Counted from the stretch's first letter, positions 1-12,908 are shown. The stretch: DNA of 64,000 bases from Craterostigma plantagineum (GCA_027422505.1 JAPQWV010000678.1:124001-188000); one strand, 5' to 3'. A program made the numbers and translations. Notes: a model not told the origin generated them from the letters alone.

Positions 1-38
1 TGATAACTTTACCAGCATTTTCCCCTTCCTATCTGCAG

Positions 39-208
39 GGATATTTGAATCCGCGTCGGTTGAATGGGGAAATGTTGACATAGGTGTAATAATTTGTGGA
101 CCTTCGAGTCTTCAGACAAGTGTTGCTAGAGAGTGCAGAGCACAGAACCTTACGAGATTAGCGCATAAAGCAGTGTTTCATTTCAACAGCCACAGTTTTG
201 ATCTGTGA
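39..208 (+). CDS. Ferric-chelate reductase (FRO), last exon only
   Basis: This is the 3' terminal exon of a FRO-family gene whose other exons lie before the window. The exon opens after an acceptor ending TGCAG at 34-38 and codes for the C-terminus of the NADPH-binding lobe, including [10 protein letters not shown], then stops at TGA 206-208. It is identical in layout to the last exon of the complete FRO gene (47086-47255). The CG(P/S) motif is where FRO/NOX reductases contact NADPH. This is partial because of the window edge, not because of a visible break. Confidence 0.85.
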
Positions 209-368
209 GCTGCTCTGCTTTTATGAATTCCTAGTTCAGGATGGGAATAGAAATCTGAACTTAATTATATATATGGCTTATGGAAGATGATGTACAAATA
301 TTATAACCTGTGATTTCTGGTGTAAGGTTGAAGAAACACTACCTACAATGTAATGTAATGCACGTTCT

Positions 369-2924
369 CTACGATGATATATGATCGATGTTTGGGTAAG
401 AAAGTTCGATCTCACTTGTATTGAATTCTTCTCCGTTCACGAATACTTCGGGATTCTGGCGATCAGCCAAGATAGATCGCTCTTCATTAGTAGCAGCGCC
501 GATGATGAGCATGTTCATACTTCCATTGCCATCTTCTGAAGGTCTCTTGGCCCATGATAATATCATTTCTCGATGGTGCTCGTTGAAGATGGTGCTCTTA
601 AACATGGTTCCCATCTGCGAGAATTTCACGATTAATTTGAGGATACTAAAGCATGTTAATGCACAACGTCGTATGCTATAATTAATACCTGTGAAACTAA
701 AGCATACAGAGGTAGAGTGCTGTAGCTGCAAAGGACTTGAACGATGATCCTGGGAAAAAAAACAGAGGTTGAAATAACAAGCGTTTATAATGTTAGGAAC
801 CAAAACTCAAATCCAAGAAGATTTACCCGATAACGAGCCTTGGGATGACGAAGCTCAAACCCTCCATGATGCAAGATTTGAATCCATACGTTGTCTGAAT
901 CAAAATTAGAAAGAAAAGGGACGCTGATTAACACGATGTGTCCTTCGAGCATTGTGAAGAAAATTATTGTAAGCTCACCCAAATCCAAAAGAAGAAGGCG
1001 ATCTCAAACGAGTTTTGGAATAGGATGAAGTGAATCAAGTAAAGAATGAGAGCAGGTCGATGGAACCAAAAGAGCTCGTCAGAAGGTCTAATCGTCGTTC
1101 CTTCGTCTTCTGCCACTTCTTGAGCTAATTCGGTTATTATGTGCTCAAGTTTTGCGCCAATGATCAGCAACAGCTGAAGAAATAACATACTTCAGACACA
1201 TAACTGATTCTACGTATGCCGTATTAATTAGTTGTTTAACACTTACTATTAGCGGCAAAAACGAAAGCCAAAAGTACGCATGCCACCCTGCCATATTCGA
1301 TCCCGAGTTAGTTAGCCCTTGGCATAAAAGATACTTTATTTATATGCATGCAATGCAACAGATTATATTACCTGCCATGTTGACAAGCAAGAAGATCACA
1401 ACAAATAGCCATAAGTACCAGCTGTGAAAAGGAGTAAACCACAATGTTAATGTCAGCTAAAAACGATTTTTAGTGAAGTTAAATATATGCGAGTTCGCAT
1501 CATTACCTTATTCCTATGATTTTCCTGAAATCATGTTCAAGTGTCCTCATCATGTACCTGTGAAAATCGTAATCTGAGTTTGCAGGGCAGTGTTTCTGCA
1601 TGGAAAAAAGGCATACATTATAGTTATAAATTTATTACATGACAACTTAAACACAAAAGCGAGCTCTTATGTTCATGCAAATGCCAAAATAAAGGATAAG
1701 TAGAACTGTTTTCGGGGAAGACTTTACTGCTATAAATCCCGAACGCAGTGCTATGTAGTCAGACCTAGTCACCGAGCCGTAAAATTGTTTGAAGAAGGCG
1801 GCCTATGCAAATGTTATCAGAAATATCAGTTGCCGATTGTGTAAAGAATGATCTTACGAACATAAGGGTGTTAATTACTGACCATCCAGCTCACTACTGC
1901 ATATTTTCTCCAGTAATTTCCTGCCCTTTCCATGAACTCCTTTATGTGAGTACGAGGAATATGAACTGCGTTGTTTGAGAATGAATGGTAGCTAAAAAAC
2001 ACTAAAATTTCAAGCAATAAACCAGATTATAAGCATGATATGCGGAGAGTATAATCTTACCTCTGTGATGTCTCCGTACTTCATTCCTAATCGATCTCTC
2101 CCAGTGTCCCCATTCCTTTATCTGTAAGCAAAAAATTATTACATATATGTATGTGAATGTGCCTTTATATGGCACAAAATGTAAGGTTCTTGCAAGACTT
2201 ACTTTAATGCCACCAAGAACCATAGTTGAAGCACAGAAGATCACATAAACAACAGCTAGAACGAATATGAATATGTGAAGCTGATGCAATGCTTCTAAAG
2301 ATAGAAACGGAACATGTCCCTGCACGAGTCGAAACAATATCTTCGATTAACTTTTCTCCAGCAACTTTAAGAACTGAAATTTCATCATCACCTCCGAACA
2401 TTGCTGGCGAACCCCTTCCGCAAAAAGCCTCCTTCCAAAGACGAAATGAGCAGCACGTTCGACGTTAGGCAATGTGCATGGCAGCATGACGTTGGCGATC
2501 TTACTAGGGATGCACATTTTGCTAATCAGTCCTTGAAACGCCGTCAACAGAAGGGAGATGAATCCAAGAAGCATCAGCTCTGAGAATTTAATCACTAGTT
2601 ATGAGTAATTTAGCTACTATATGATCGCCCAAACCAAAGAAAGTCATTCTAATCAGAGCAATACTAACCATCCTTCAACTTCTGCAGCGCATCAAGCAAT
2701 GCTTTCTGATTCTTGTGCTTGAAGCACTGATACAAACGAGCAACATAAAGCATTCCATTGGGAAGAAACACATAACCGTAAATTGATATACCTATCTATA
2801 CCTTTCCGAGGTTACGAAGCGTACGCTCTCCAAGAAGTGAAATCGAGACAATGACGAAACAGACAGCAGCCACAACCCATGTCGGCGTATACTCGAAAGA
2901 TCGCCCCGATTCTCCACCTGACAT
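369..2924 (-). CDS. MLO-like seven-transmembrane protein (copy 1)
   Basis: Fourteen exons splice cleanly at GT-AG into 496 residues: 2924-2802, 2726-2669, 2579-2392, 2319-2203, 2121-2061, 2001-1883, 1802-1728, 1595-1507, 1421-1372, 1287-1247, 1173-979, 894-827, 749-689 and 614-369. The start follows from the MSGGESGRSFEYTPTWVV opening typical of MLO proteins. Family hallmarks include ELMLLGFISLLLT, HQLHIFIFVLA, FFKQFYGSVTRSDY, the loop cysteines C83, C95, C121 and C380, and AFFFWIW. MLO proteins are plasma-membrane proteins, some acting as calcium channels, with roles in powdery-mildew susceptibility, root thigmotropism or pollen-tube reception depending on clade. This resembles the MLO1/13/15 group, but clade placement is uncertain. 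The C-terminal calmodulin-binding helix keeps its tryptophan (SWAKR), but the tail after it is short. The 3' end lies 160 bp from the convergent FRO gene. Confidence 0.93.
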
Positions 2925-4686
2925 TATCGTTTGCTTTGGCGATTATCAGAAAACAACGTAGTATGATACTTTCATCGGATTTATAGCATAGAAGAAGATA
3001 CAAAACTGAGGAGACGGTAAGAAACAATGGCGAACTTTAGGAAAAGAATACGTCGAGTGAAGAAAAGGTTAAGGAAGAACGATACCTTGTCGCTTGGGCG
3101 AAGTAAAGAACAATGACTGACACGACCATCGATCAAGCAAACGAAAGATTGCCATAGCTCATCGATCGATCCACTGTTTATTTCTTAGGGCCGAACTTCG
3201 ACTTAATCTTCTCCGTCCACCTCCTTGGTCCCCGCCGGGAACGCCTTCGCCGGAGCATTTTCCGGCAGCTGAGGCAAAACGTTGATGAACCCTGCCTTGA
3301 GCTTTCCGGCCAGCACGAAGACCGTCTCGGTGGTCCGGCGGATTGGTGTGCGGCGGATTCAGTTCAGGTCACGCTGTGCGTAGGTAGGCTATGAACCCGT
3401 GACTAAACCCGACCCGACCCAACTGTTGTTTGTTTGTCGGGCTAGGCCCGCGAAGAGGTCTTCCGCCAAAGAATATTGATGGCCCAAAACGTCTCTATCG
3501 TTATTATATAATAAAATTCATGATGAATCCAAAATTTTGATAAATAAAAAAAAAAATCGAACAATCATTCGATTTAATTAACATTTTCGAGGACATTCAC
3601 CGATACTTAACTATATAATACAGCTGTGTTTTTTTGTCGAAATCATCCATCCAATGACATCATTACACATTTATCTATTATATCGATCTTTCAGTAGCGA
3701 TGGAGAGAGATTGACGTTGAACTGATAACAGAATTCATCAAATAGTAATAATTGTAGTCCCTTTGCAATTTGCTTAATTATGAGGCAGCTGAATTTAGAA
3801 CCACAATATAAATATGTATATATATTTGGAAAAAGGTGTGAAGTTATGGTCTTTAATTTAAAATAAGAACCCAATAAATTATTTATTTTACATTGAACCA
3901 TCACGGACTATGAAGTGATACATTAAATTCTCTCGTCATTGACTCTTGTGTGGCTGATTCTATTTATTTTAATTTATTTTCTCGCAATGAATTCTATAAT
4001 TCCACCACTTCAGATTCTTAATTTAACGGAAAGGAAGGGACTTATCTGCACCGAATCTTGTAATAAATTAGGATCTCAAACTAATTATGAGGTAAAGCAA
4101 TTAATTATTAAATCATGTGACCGAACAAATTTACTTTGGTCCCTTTTATGACATTTAAACAGAATATTGATTGCATGAAAAGGGTCCATTCCTTCCTATA
4201 AATGCAATTGACAATTAAACCACCACTACTTCCACTATACCATTTTTTGACTACCACGCAAGCTCCATCCACTATTTCTTTTTCATTTTTTTCTGTATTT
4301 TATAAGTCACGCTTTTTATTTATAAATCTTTTTATGCTGCCTGAGAACCTTAAAATAGAATGAACGAATTATTTATGTCAAAAATAATAAACTAAAGCAG
4401 ACATTGTATCCCTTTAGTTGCTTCAAGACATGCGCCATAATAATCTTTGAAACACTCAAAACAAACCTGCCGCTGTCGTGAACATCCTTTTCTCAGATCT
4501 CAACCAAAGATCCAAAAATAAAAAATAAAAAAATTTAAATATTTCACTTACGCTAGCCTCAGAAATTCTTGATTGGCATTCTTCTTTAATCAGTGAAATA
4601 GTGTTTCACTTCGCCGTTTCATCATTCTTAACCCATTCTTTCAAGCTTCCCTTTGATTGGGGGGAGCAAACTGCAAAACGCTCACT
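2925..4686. other. Divergent intergenic region between MLO and pectin acetylesterase
   Basis: This is the shared upstream region of two divergently transcribed genes. Next to MLO (2925-3177) is a probable 5' leader. A GC-rich block at about 3178-3360 has the look of coding DNA and is listed separately. The rest (3360-4686) is AT-rich with no gene recognised. The sequence immediately before the esterase ATG (4560-4686) is pyrimidine-rich and probably transcribed leader. Confidence 0.6.
3178..3360 (-). pseudogene. GC-rich coding-like relic upstream of MLO
   Basis: This is a short GC-rich block in an AT-rich surrounding. On the minus strand one frame reads KAGFINVLPQLPENAPAKAF and a neighbouring frame ends WTEKIKSKFGPKK before TAA at 3178-3180. 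Removing one G from a run of four would join the two into one C-terminal peptide. Both repeat copies share the out-of-frame state. I do not recognise the protein. It could be the tail of a decayed gene, or GC-rich leader DNA that happens to be open. Confidence 0.25.
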
Positions 4687-7605
4687 ATGGAGATACTAAA
4701 GATGCTTTGGTTTTTCATTATTATTGCTGCTGTGTTTCTGATGAAATGGGGCGCTGAAAGTTTGGATTTTGACGATATTTTCAGTGGTAATGCGACACAA
4801 AACGCATCGTATTTGGAGAAAATGTCATATATGGAGTCTGTGTATGGCGTTTCAGCTGCTTCTGTTTCTCCAAATGCTTTAATGGTGGGACTGACTCTTG
4901 TTCAAGGAGCTGGTTCTAGAGGAGCTGGTAATAAATCTTCCCCTTTATTTACGCTTTTGGGTTCGAATTTCGTTTGTCTGAAGGCAAAAAATTCATCTGA
5001 TTACCTGTTCTTCAGAAGAACAAAGAACTGATGACAAGTGTTTGAAAAAAAAAAAAATCTCCTTTCTTTTCAAAAGGCACCTTTTGAGTACCTTTTTGCT
5101 GCACTCTGAGCTGAAGTTCCCAGTTCTATCAAAGATGGCCTTTTAGCTGACATGTGGAGTGTTAGTTCAGACAATAGTTATTACAAACTCGGCTGATGAA
5201 ACAGTTCACTTAGCCTCCAACGACTGATATAAACAAGCAGATACTTACACTGTGCAATTCTTGATTCAACTTTCCTCTGTTTCTTCTCTGTGTTTGTTTG
5301 TTTGCAGTGTGTTTGGACGGGTCATTTCCCGGGTATCACCTGCACCGCGGGTTCGGTTCAGGGTCGAACAGTTGGCTCGTTCAGTTAGAGGTTCGTCGCC
5401 CTACTTACACAAACCATTCAACGTCGAAGATGCTCTGTTTTTAGTTTAATTTTCTCCTCATTTTTTCGGGTACTTTGATTCAGGGCGGAGGTTGGTGCAA
5501 TTCAATTCGAAACTGCGTATATCGTAAAAGGACTCATAGAGGGTCTTCAAATTATTTCGAGAAGTACATTCCATTCACGGGGATACTTAGCAACAATGCT
5601 CGGGAAAATCCATGTACCCTTCTCTTCTTACAGAAAATCGATAAATGTAATAAATCTCATGGAGTTATTAATCTTTTCCTTCTTAAAACTTTTGCAGATT
5701 TTTATAACTGGAACAGAGTGAAGATACGCTATTGCGACGGCGCTTCGTTTGCGGGCGACAGTGAGAATAAGGTTCGACTTTTTTTCAAACTTATTTCGTA
5801 CTCTAATTTTTTCTCAGTTTATCGTATAACAATCGTCATATAGGCCGCAGGTTTGCAATTCAGAGGTCAGCGCATATTCGAAGCCGCAATTCAAGATCTC
5901 ATGTCGAAAGGGATGCGCTATGCTAATCAAGTAACTGAAAAGAAAAGAATCGTTTTTATTTTTCGTCAAGAATTTAATCTGCGAATTCATTCAATTCTTG
6001 ATTTCGCTTCTTCAGGCGCTTCTCTCGGGCTGCTCCGCCGGCGGCCTAGCTTCGATATTGCACTGCGACGAATTTCGTTATTTATTCCCGGGAAATGTCA
6101 GAGTGAAGTGCCTAGCTGATGCTGGACTCTTTATGGACATGTAATATTTTTCTAAAATTTGCAAAAAAAAAAAAAATCGGTTTGTATTAGCCGGCCTTCG
6201 TCCGATTCTGAACGCTTTATTTAACGTATTTGAATTTCTGTAGAGCTGATGTCTCTGGCGGGCACACAATAAGGAATTTCTTCGCCGGCGTCGTTAGCTT
6301 ACAGGTACTACTTATTTCGTTCGTCTGTTTTCGATCAAATTATATCGTCCACTGCGTATTTTTTAGTTTTGAAAATTCGCGACAAATTCTCGATAGGGCG
6401 TTGGAAGAAATCTTCCTAGAACTTGCACCGGCCGCCTCGATCCAACTTCGGTAATTTTTTTTTTTTTTTATAGATCTTAAATTCCAAAATAAATCTTTTC
6501 TGAATCTTTTATTTGATTTACACTGCAGTGCTTCTTCCCTCAGAACTTGATTTCGAGCATAAAGACGCCTCTGTTTATCCTCAACGCAGCGTACGATGCA
6601 TGGCAGGTTCGGCTCGTTAGCCTTTTTTTTTCTCAGAAGAAAGGACGACAAAATATTATAACATCGACGCATTTTTTCTTTCTTTCTTTCTTTCTTTCTT
6701 TCAATCTTTCAAGGTTCAGGAAAGCGTTGCTCCTCCGATCGCTGATCCTCGTGGAAACTGGCGTGCGTGTAAGAAAAACGTAGATCAGTGCTCTTCTTAC
6801 CAAATCCGAGTTTTGCAAGGTGTGCATATGCTTATATTAGGGTTCAACTACTTTTTTTTCGTCCCGTAACTTAAGGCGTGGCACTTTCAGAACACCCAAC
6901 TTATGGGTTGCAATTTAAGGACACTAAATTTCATAATTCAAGCAATTCAAGGGAAAAAAAATGCATTGGAAGTCTAATTTTTCGCCAGAACTTCCAAACG
7001 TGGTCCACGCACGCCAAATAATTCGGTGATGAATCCCACATGGCGTCCGAATCGCTTAATTTTAGGATAAATCCCACGTGGCAGTTTTAGGACACCCAAC
7101 TTACGTGATTGCAATTTAAGGACACCAACTTTCAAAATTTAAGCCATTCAGTCCAAAAAACTATCTGCCGCCCCCAAAATTACGATCGAAAAAAAAAAAA
7201 CACTATATTTTTCCGCTCATTACTATTCGTAACCATTTCTTTCCTTTTCTTCTTTTTGGCTACGAACGCTTCGGAGTAGGTTTCAGGAACCGCATGTTGA
7301 ACGCCATTAGAGGATTCTCTACTTACAGACAAAGCGGCCTATACATAAACTCTTGCTACGCTCATTGCCAGTCGGAGAGGCAAGACACTTGGTTTGCGGA
7401 CAACGCTCCTCGAGTTGGTAATAAGGTACGAACGATCGTCGTTTCCCATTTTTCGACGATTTTCGAGCGAATTTCAGACGAGCGCACACTTTTGCAGGCG
7501 GTCGCGATTGCAGTCGGCGATTGGTACTTCGATCGAGCGAATGTGAAGGCGATCGATTGTCCGTATCCGTGCGATCGAACTTGTCACAACTTATATTTCA
7601 AGTGA
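4687..7605 (+). CDS. Pectin acetylesterase, CE13/NOTUM family (copy 1)
   Basis: Twelve exons give 430 residues: 4687-4927, 5308-5390, 5484-5613, 5698-5771, 5844-5930, 6016-6140, 6244-6304, 6397-6450, 6529-6606, 6714-6819, 7280-7425 and 7498-7605. The enzyme removes acetyl groups from pectin in the cell wall. A hydrophobic N-terminus (residues 5-19) is a signal peptide or anchor. The catalytic triad of the fold is visible: Ser212 in GCSAGG, Asp308 in NAAYDAWQ and His375 in NSCYAHC. Other family motifs are LEGGGWCNS and RYCDGASF. The start is the ATG at 4687; an in-frame TTG at 4657 is not a plausible plant start. Length is normal for the family, and no lesion is seen. Confidence 0.94.
6820..7279 (+). 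repeat. Transposon-like insert in pectin acetylesterase intron 10
   Basis: Intron 10 (460 bp) is the longest in the gene. It holds two imperfect direct repeats of about 60 bp, near 6893-6955 and 7087-7148, both containing ACCCAACTTA and TTGCAATTTAAGGACAC, separated by about 190 bp. Two CACGTGG/CACATGG-like sites lie between them. This pattern suggests an old repeat-derived insertion, but I see no clear terminal inverted repeats. Both copies of the 47-kb repeat share it. Confidence 0.4.
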
Positions 7606-9634
7606 TTATAGACCTTATGATATCTTTGCAAATTCATTTTTTTTATATGATATTTATGATAAAATGTTTGTTGAAATCAATAATGTAACGGCTTCTTGGT
7701 TGAATGAATTCATGGTATAGTTTTGAAATTGTTGGAATTGTATTGGATTATAAGCTCGTGAAGATACCTTTGGATGGGATATTAATGGTGGCAAATAGAA
7801 AGAATTTAATGATGAGCAATGAGTTTGTCCCTTCTTTTTAATGATTATTATACGTATGAGTTTTGTCCTTGCTTATTATAATGATTTTATATGATGGCAC
7901 CTTTTCCAAGTTGACCGAAACGAAAATTGAATTTTAATAATTTGTGATTGCGGAGTAAGTCGTTATGGGCGGCTTAGAACCTCCATTTTTTGATACTAGA
8001 CTCATACTTTTGGAATCAAAGCTTAATTAAAAAAATATGTCGTTCTTTATATGCTTTTATGTTTGCCTTTTAGTGATCCAAAATGGAATCAAAGTTTAAT
8101 TAAAAGTAATTTAATACCTTTTGTCCTTTTTATGGGGGATGATTCAGAAATATACAACTCAAGGAACAATTAACAATGAAATTCATTACAATTATAGTCC
8201 GTGTAAATTTGGGATAGACACATACATAGACTGAAGAATTAGTCTCGTTGAAAGCCGAGATCATCCCATGAATATAAGTGAGGCTTAGATTTGATGTAAG
8301 AAAAAAGAAAATTGAACTTGGTTGGAATGTAGGGACGTGAGACTATCGTGTTGGGATACCTCCTTCCATAAAAATATATAAATAGAAAATAAAAATTACT
8401 ACTATTATTTCTTTATAACTATTATCTTCGTCTTTGTCGTCTTTCTTTATTTTATACATATGAAGTGTATTTATTCAACGTATACTTGTTTTCATCTTGA
8501 TAATTAACCATCGTAGGGCCAATGTAAAGGGCATCAATGATTTGGTTCACATGCAACCCAAATCGACAATCAAATTAAAATATTACACATGTATTGTGTA
8601 CATCCATTCGTTACACAAACATCTAAATTAATAAATGACCCCATAAGCATTATGCCCAATTAATTTGTGTAGTCTACGATTTCTTGTATGCACGTGGGCA
8701 ACACAAGAGAATACCCCACGTATATAGTCACGAATATTTGTTATTTATAAAGTATATGCATTTGATAAATATTCTTTTATCTCCATGTATCTAAATGGGC
8801 CTCATTTTCTTGATTCTTCTTATCGCATTATTGCTTTGACATTTCAATACAATGCATTATTAAGCTTTTTTGGTTTGTTAGATACAATAAAGTATTTGTC
8901 ATTTCATTATGTCTCTCGTTTTAATTAAGCTATATTTGATAAGAATATGAAGTAAGGTTCATGACGAATTTAATGATCATAAAAAGGAAAAGATAAAGAT
9001 ATTATTGACTCGTAAAAATTGGAAAAAGTGAGTGAAAAATATCTCCATCTCTAGGAGACATCGACGGCGATGGACATGAATGGTTTCTTCATGTCTCTCT
9101 TCATGGTATTTCTTTTAACTGCGAATTCCATCTTTAACTTAATTGAAATGGCCTCGCTATCGAGTTCTTTTTCTTTTCCCAATTCATAACATATTTCGAA
9201 ATGTAATATGAGGAATGTCCTTGTTTGATCTGTTTTTATTAAATTAAAAAAAAAAAAGAGAGAGAGAGAGGACGTGGAATATTGCGACGTTGAAGTGAAA
9301 GAGATCGGTGGAAGTAGCAAAGAACTAACTTACGATAAGATCCAATGTTTCCGACACTGTCATTGTACGGATTGTCACTGTCTTGAAAGGAATCTCTATG
9401 AGTCGAAGAACTCGAAAATCATATGAGAAAGATAAGTGCCATGAAAGTAATCAAGAAAACGAAAAAACGCACACACTTTTCCACCGATGCAAAATATCAG
9501 CAAAAAAAACGATGACAATTCTCACGAAGCATAAATTTCCGTATAAAGGTCCCCCCTATTTACATAATTTTCAAGAATACGAAAAGCACACGAACAAAAA
9601 AAAAAAAAAATTAAAAAAAAAAAATAAAACAATT
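7606..9634. other. Convergent intergenic region, pectin acetylesterase to MYB
   Basis: The region lies between the 3' ends of the esterase and the MYB gene. The first ~200 bp probably form the esterase 3' UTR. The rest is AT-rich with an (AG)n tract near 9257-9270 and A-rich tracts at about 9598-9630 just beyond the MYB stop. No conserved open frame is seen. A 89-codon minus-strand frame at 9051-9320 is low-complexity and is broken in the other copy. Confidence 0.55.
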
Positions 9635-11103
9635 CTAAGAAAGCTGTCCAAAGTCAAACGTTGCAGAAGAAAGCTTCATTAAATGGGTTCCGTATACATC
9701 TGCTGCTTGAAGCTGAAGATTCGCCTGCTGCTGATGCTGAGCCCCCCAATTGCCGTCGCTCGCCGCCGCTTCGAAAGTCCTGGCCGTCATCACGCCGCCG
9801 CCGTACATATCTTGATGGGTCGTCGTCGTCGTCGGAGGAATATTACCGTAACCGTTGGAATAATTTCCCAACATAAACGGAGCTTGTCGTAAATAATCTG
9901 TAATAATATCATCACTTTCTGCGGCCGATTGCTGTCTGTTTGTCTTCACACAGTCGGCGGCGGCAGAACTCCACGTCGTGAAAGAATCCCAGGCCTCAAA
10001 CTTAACGCCGCCGCCGTTTTCGTAAGTGCTTATCATAGTGTTCGGATTCTCCGAGGTTCTTACATAGTTCAGACCATTAGGCTTGCTGACCACCCTCGCC
10101 GACGACGGCGGCAGAAATGAGGAGGAAATGACGCCATTATTCGCAGCAGCAGCAAAGTGAAGATTATTATGAATATCATCAGAGCCCATTTCAGAATTCT
10201 TGGAGAAGAAGATCGAAGAACCGTAGTTACTATTATTATTATTCGACTGATTCTGATGAAAGGATAAAATGTCAGAATGAGGCTTGCTGTTCGAAGGCTG
10301 GCTTTCATGGCTAGGAGAGAACCTATTGCGAAAGAACTCATGGCTCGTATTAGGGTTCTGAAGAACCTGAAACTGGCCGCTCGAACCCATCGAGCCCATC
10401 GGTGGAGCCATGGTATTAGCAGCACAAGGGTTGTTGTAGGGCTTATTTTCCACGTGGCTCAAAGATTCAGTTGAACCCTCATTGTTGTTGTTGTTGTTGG
10501 CCGACGATGACGTGTCAGTTTCCGATGATAGCAACGGCTTGTGCGTGTTTGGGTCGATCCCATTTTGCCTGAGCTTTTTCTTGATGGATGAGTTCCATAG
10601 GTTCTTTATCTCATTGTCTGTTCTCCCAGGCAACTGTGCAGCTATCTGAGACCACCTGCGTATTTATTACTGTATGTAATAAGAGACTTCCATCGAAGTG
10701 AAGATTTAGACAGCCCACGATAATGTAATAATAAAGAGTTAAATAATATTTTAACCTATTTCCAAGAACTGCATGGAGGTCAATGATCAAGCTCTCTTCT
10801 TCCTGAGAAAATGTGCCTCTCTTCAAGTCAGGTCTCAAGTAGTTGATCCACCTCAATCTGCAGCTCTTTCCGCACCTTTGAAGGCCTGAATAAGAAGAGC
10901 ATTATAATATATACATGATGAATTCTTGGGCGGAAAATGAAATTGGAAAGTAAGAAAAGAAAATTATTACCAGCTAGCTTTGGGACTGAGCTCCAACATC
11001 CATGTCCGTATCTTGTTATGTGTTTGATGAGCTTCTCATCTTCTTCGGGCGACCAAAGACCTTTTCTCAGCTTCTGTTTATAGCAGCAAGAATGTCTGCC
11101 CAT
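9635..11103 (-). CDS. R2R3-MYB transcription factor, MYB61/MYB50/MYB86 type (copy 1)
   Basis: Three exons (11103-10971, 10885-10756, 10655-9635) encode 427 residues. The N-terminus [20 protein letters not shown] is diagnostic of the MYB61/50/55/86 group (subgroup 13). R2 spans about residues 14-64 and R3 about 67-115, with the regular tryptophans and the [11 protein letters not shown] recognition helix; the first R3 tryptophan is replaced by Phe (GTFSQEEE), as usual in plants. The C-terminal part is rich in Asn, Ser and Gln, including a six-Asn tract encoded by GTT repeats on the + strand. Arabidopsis MYB61 acts in secondary-wall, mucilage and stomatal control; a similar role here is inference. 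Intron positions fit the family. No lesion is seen. Confidence 0.94.
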
Positions 11104-12843
11104 GGCTTCTTCTTCCTCTTCTTCTTCTCTCCTTGTCGGTGTGTTTGTGTGTGTTTTGGCGTTGTGCTGTGTGAATGAATGTGAGCGCACTTTACTACAG
11201 AGAGAGAGAGAGAGAACGAGAGAGCGCAATAGGGAAATAGACTGAAGAAAAGAGCTATAAAAAGAAGGGGTCGCGGTCGTGGAAGGTTGGGATTAATGCT
11301 TAAATTTATTGTCTTAATTATGATTTCGAGGTGATTTATAGTAATTTAATTGGAAATGGTTGTGTTAAGCAAGGAAATAATTATGTGAGGTTGACAGCAC
11401 TTTGTGGGGCAAAAAAACAGATATTTATGGGTATTTATGGGTATTAAGTAAAAATATATATAAAACGACCATTGTATTAAGGGTTGGGTTTTATTTAAAA
11501 ACGCAATCTTTTATAGATTAAAAGAAAATAACGAAGACATTGTTTTTTTGTGCTTATATTAATGAAGATTCTCCACGCAAAAGAGTGTAATTGGGATGGT
11601 GTTTTTTAAAATAAGATTTTTTCCATGATTAGTTTGGTCATTGCAATCATAGTAGTGTGCATTTAATTTATTATTCAAAATCGTGTTACGGTTAGACATT
11701 CTCTTGTCTTTCTTATGGTACAAGACAAATTATTTAAATTTAATATACACTTTTTAATTGAGCAATTTTTGCCAGGTGGCTATGGATGTATTTTTTTTCT
11801 TCATTTTTGTTAAGGAAATTAAATGACCATAGGCGTGTGACACACTAATATGCTTTTCAAAATCTATATGTTTCTCAGGAAAAAAGAAAATCTATCATAT
11901 GTTGATGAAAGATATTAAAATTAAATTAAAATAAAAATTGCCGACGTCAACTTCATGTATATTCTTTATGGAATCCCCCCTCCCCTCTATATATTGATAT
12001 TAATAAAAATAATCTCGAATACCCTATAACTTAACCTATATATAATTAAATATTGACAATGTCATGTAAGTTGCGAATCAATCAAGTAGTTGTCATATAG
12101 GTTTTTCGAAAGACAAAACGGATAATAATGAAAACTTCCGTTGATTTCTTACCAACTACACAACTATTAATCATTTGTAAGGAATCAAAGTTGAATTTGC
12201 AATAATTCGTACATACAAATTTATATTCCTTCATTATCCGTGATCACATTTATTTTTTATAGTTGGTTTTATTTTCCCGAGGAAGAGATTTTATAACACT
12301 CTGTAATTGTATAAACTAATGATTGAAGAGCGATAAGAAGAATATACATATATAGCACGGCCGACAATCACAATAATGCATGTATTTGTCCCTTCTGCGG
12401 TTATTTAATTCGAACAAAGACAACTTTTATTGTTTAATCTTACAATCGATTATAATCAGAATCATTTTCACTACGTCGTGACTTTTGTAGTAGTATAAAA
12501 ATGAAAATGTGTGTTCTTTACGTACTTAAGGATGAAGTGCTTGTTTTATGGTGGTGCAGCATCTTTCTTCAACGCTTCATAGTTTTTATTTATCATTACT
12601 ATTTTTATTTTATATAACTTCATAAGAAAAACTTAATATATGATTTATCCGTAAAGATCTATATGGGAAACTCTCAATGGATATTAGTAAATAAATAAAC
12701 AAGTGAGTATGGTGGGATACGTAACTAACTGTAGTTACAACAATTACCAGAATGTAAATATTAAGAGGGCCTACACCAACATAGAAATAAAATTAAGAAG
12801 ATATGTAAAATCTTTTTTAGTATTATTTGTCAATCCGTGTGAG

Positions 12844-12844
<1 letters not shown>

Positions 12845-12903
<59 letters not shown>

Positions 12904-12908
12904 TCTCT
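12845..12908. repeat. (CT)n microsatellite (copy 1)
   Basis: This is a nearly perfect CT dinucleotide tract interrupted by one G at 12891 and followed by an AT tract. The number of units differs slightly in the right copy (59889-59954), as expected for a microsatellite. Frames through it that seem to code for Leu-Ser or Arg-Glu repeats are artefacts of the tract. Confidence 0.95.

Noticed and set aside
4657..4686. Longer esterase N-terminus starting at 4657
   Set aside because: The codon is TTG. The first ATG in frame is at 4687 and precedes the hydrophobic segment directly.
9051..9320. 89-codon minus-strand open frame with Phe/Ser-rich start
   Set aside because: It is low-complexity, crosses a poly-A/AG tract and is not open in the other repeat copy. 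No splice or start context.
9383..9682. Lys-rich plus-strand open frame overlapping the MYB 3' end
   Set aside because: It is driven by A-runs whose lengths differ between copies, changing the frame end. It is antisense to the MYB tail.
9661..10474. Several 60-120-codon frames overlapping the MYB third exon
   Set aside because: They are antisense or out-of-frame shadows of the MYB C-terminal region.
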